A stretch of 64,000 nucleotides of DNA, taken from assembly GCF_035658495.1 (NCBI RefSeq), contig NZ_CP141944.1, positions 1,762,001 through 1,826,000 of the forward strand, written 5' to 3'. This document shows positions 63,708 to 64,000 of this stretch, piece after piece. The stretch is from Novosphingobium sp. RL4. GTDB lineage: Bacteria; Pseudomonadota; Alphaproteobacteria; Sphingomonadales; Sphingomonadaceae. The notes beneath the pieces were generated by a model. The model saw only the letters and a list, made by a program, of their open reading frames with translations. It was not told where the DNA came from and searched no databases. A program made the translations under genes and the position numbers. Within the stretch, counting starts at the first letter, position 1; every line of letters begins with the position of its first letter.

Positions 63708-64000
63708 CAGTCGATCCCCAGTGCACACTTGTAGGTGTCGAGGAGCATTTCCTCCTCGCGGCGATCGTCGGGCTTCATCTTGCGGATACGGATGATCTTG
63801 CGGATTATCTTGGCGTCGTAGCCGACGGCCTTGGCCTCGCTGTAGACGTCGCGCTTGTCGTCCTTCAGGCCCTTTTCCTCTTCCTCCAGGCGCTCGATGC
63901 GTTCGACCAGAAGGCGAAGGCGGTCGTCCGTGCCCTGGACATTGCCGTCATCGGTGTTGCGCCCCGGGCCGGTGCGCTTTTCCGCATTGCGGCGCCAGCT
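63707..64000 (-). CDS. GapR-like DUF2312 nucleoid protein, 5' end outside the window
   Basis: The visible 97 residues end LLVERIERLEEEEKGLKDDK RDVYSEAKAVGYDAKIIRKII RIRKMKPDDRREEEMLLDTYK CALGID. This is the DUF2312/UPF0335 domain, whose Caulobacter member GapR clamps over-twisted DNA ahead of forks and polymerases. Phage copies are common in Alphaproteobacteria. The frame stays open to the window edge with no in-frame start after SWRRNAEKRTGPGRNTDDGN, so it has an unusual N-terminal extension or the start lies further out. Confidence 0.85.
   Translation of the reverse strand, partial: SWRRNAEKRTGPGRNTDDGNVQGTDDRLRLLVERIERLEEEEKGLKDDKRDVYSEAKAVGYDAKIIRKIIRIRKMKPDDRREEEMLLDTYKCALGID

Overview
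The window looks like chromosome from a sphingomonad (Alphaproteobacteria, Sphingomonadales, Novosphingobium/Sphingobium-like). The evidence is the high GC content with strong third-position GC bias, a DivL pseudokinase with tyrosine in place of the phospho-accepting histidine, AddAB instead of RecBCD, the amgK-murU cell-wall recycling pair, DUF2842, SdhE, a GapR/DUF2312 protein and the style of the mobile elements. This is inference from gene content; no rRNA is present to confirm it.

Layout. 1-2.2 kb: the 5' end of an IS701-family transposase abutting a DUF2238 membrane protein gene, a tandem universal stress protein, and a 270-bp MITE-like element. 2.4-9.3 kb: GlsB-type membrane protein, an L,D-transpeptidase, a D-lactate dehydrogenase/lactate permease pair and catalase-peroxidase KatG. 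9.3-22.6 kb: ahcY behind a 20-bp palindromic operator candidate, then an overlapping operon divL-tsaE-amgK-murU-addB-addA, then trxA. 22.7-31.4 kb: OmpA-like protein, inositol-phosphatase family protein, GST, argJ, acyltransferase, and secA. 31.5-41.1 kb: an orphan histidine kinase, tRNA-Asn, nadK, an EAL protein with a degenerate GGDEF domain, a B12-riboswitch-controlled TonB receptor plus PepSY membrane protein, and an S10 peptidase. 41.2-47.8 kb: mfd, sdhE, a host-attachment-family protein and recG. 48-57.3 kb: an AT-richer DUF2059-type gene, tRNA-Pro, a 40-aa CxxC protein, thyA, the branched-chain 2-oxoacid dehydrogenase operon (E1alpha, E1beta, E2) behind a near-consensus promoter, two identical tRNA-Asp genes, DUF2842 and 5-formyl-THF cyclo-ligase with a probable 6S RNA upstream.

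About 57.5-64 kb: one end of a prophage or phage-derived island, running off the window. It holds a tyrosine integrase with an HTH protein directly upstream, an AT-rich cargo gene between the integrase and the presumed chromosome junction, and a tightly overlapping early operon read leftward. The operon encodes a GapR-like nucleoid protein, a ParB-like protein with a zinc-binding tail, an RMF-like small protein, several unknowns and a 79-aa protein that resembles Acb2/Tad1-type cyclic-nucleotide sponges (anti-CBASS/anti-Thoeris). The junction lies next to the probable 6S RNA gene, which suggests the ssrS-fthC locus as the integration target.

The most interesting points are the Acb2-like protein, the possible ssrS-linked integration, the RMF-like and GapR-like phage genes, the 20-bp palindrome at ahcY, the MITE with nested palindromes, and a REP-like repeat that has become coding sequence inside the E2 linker.
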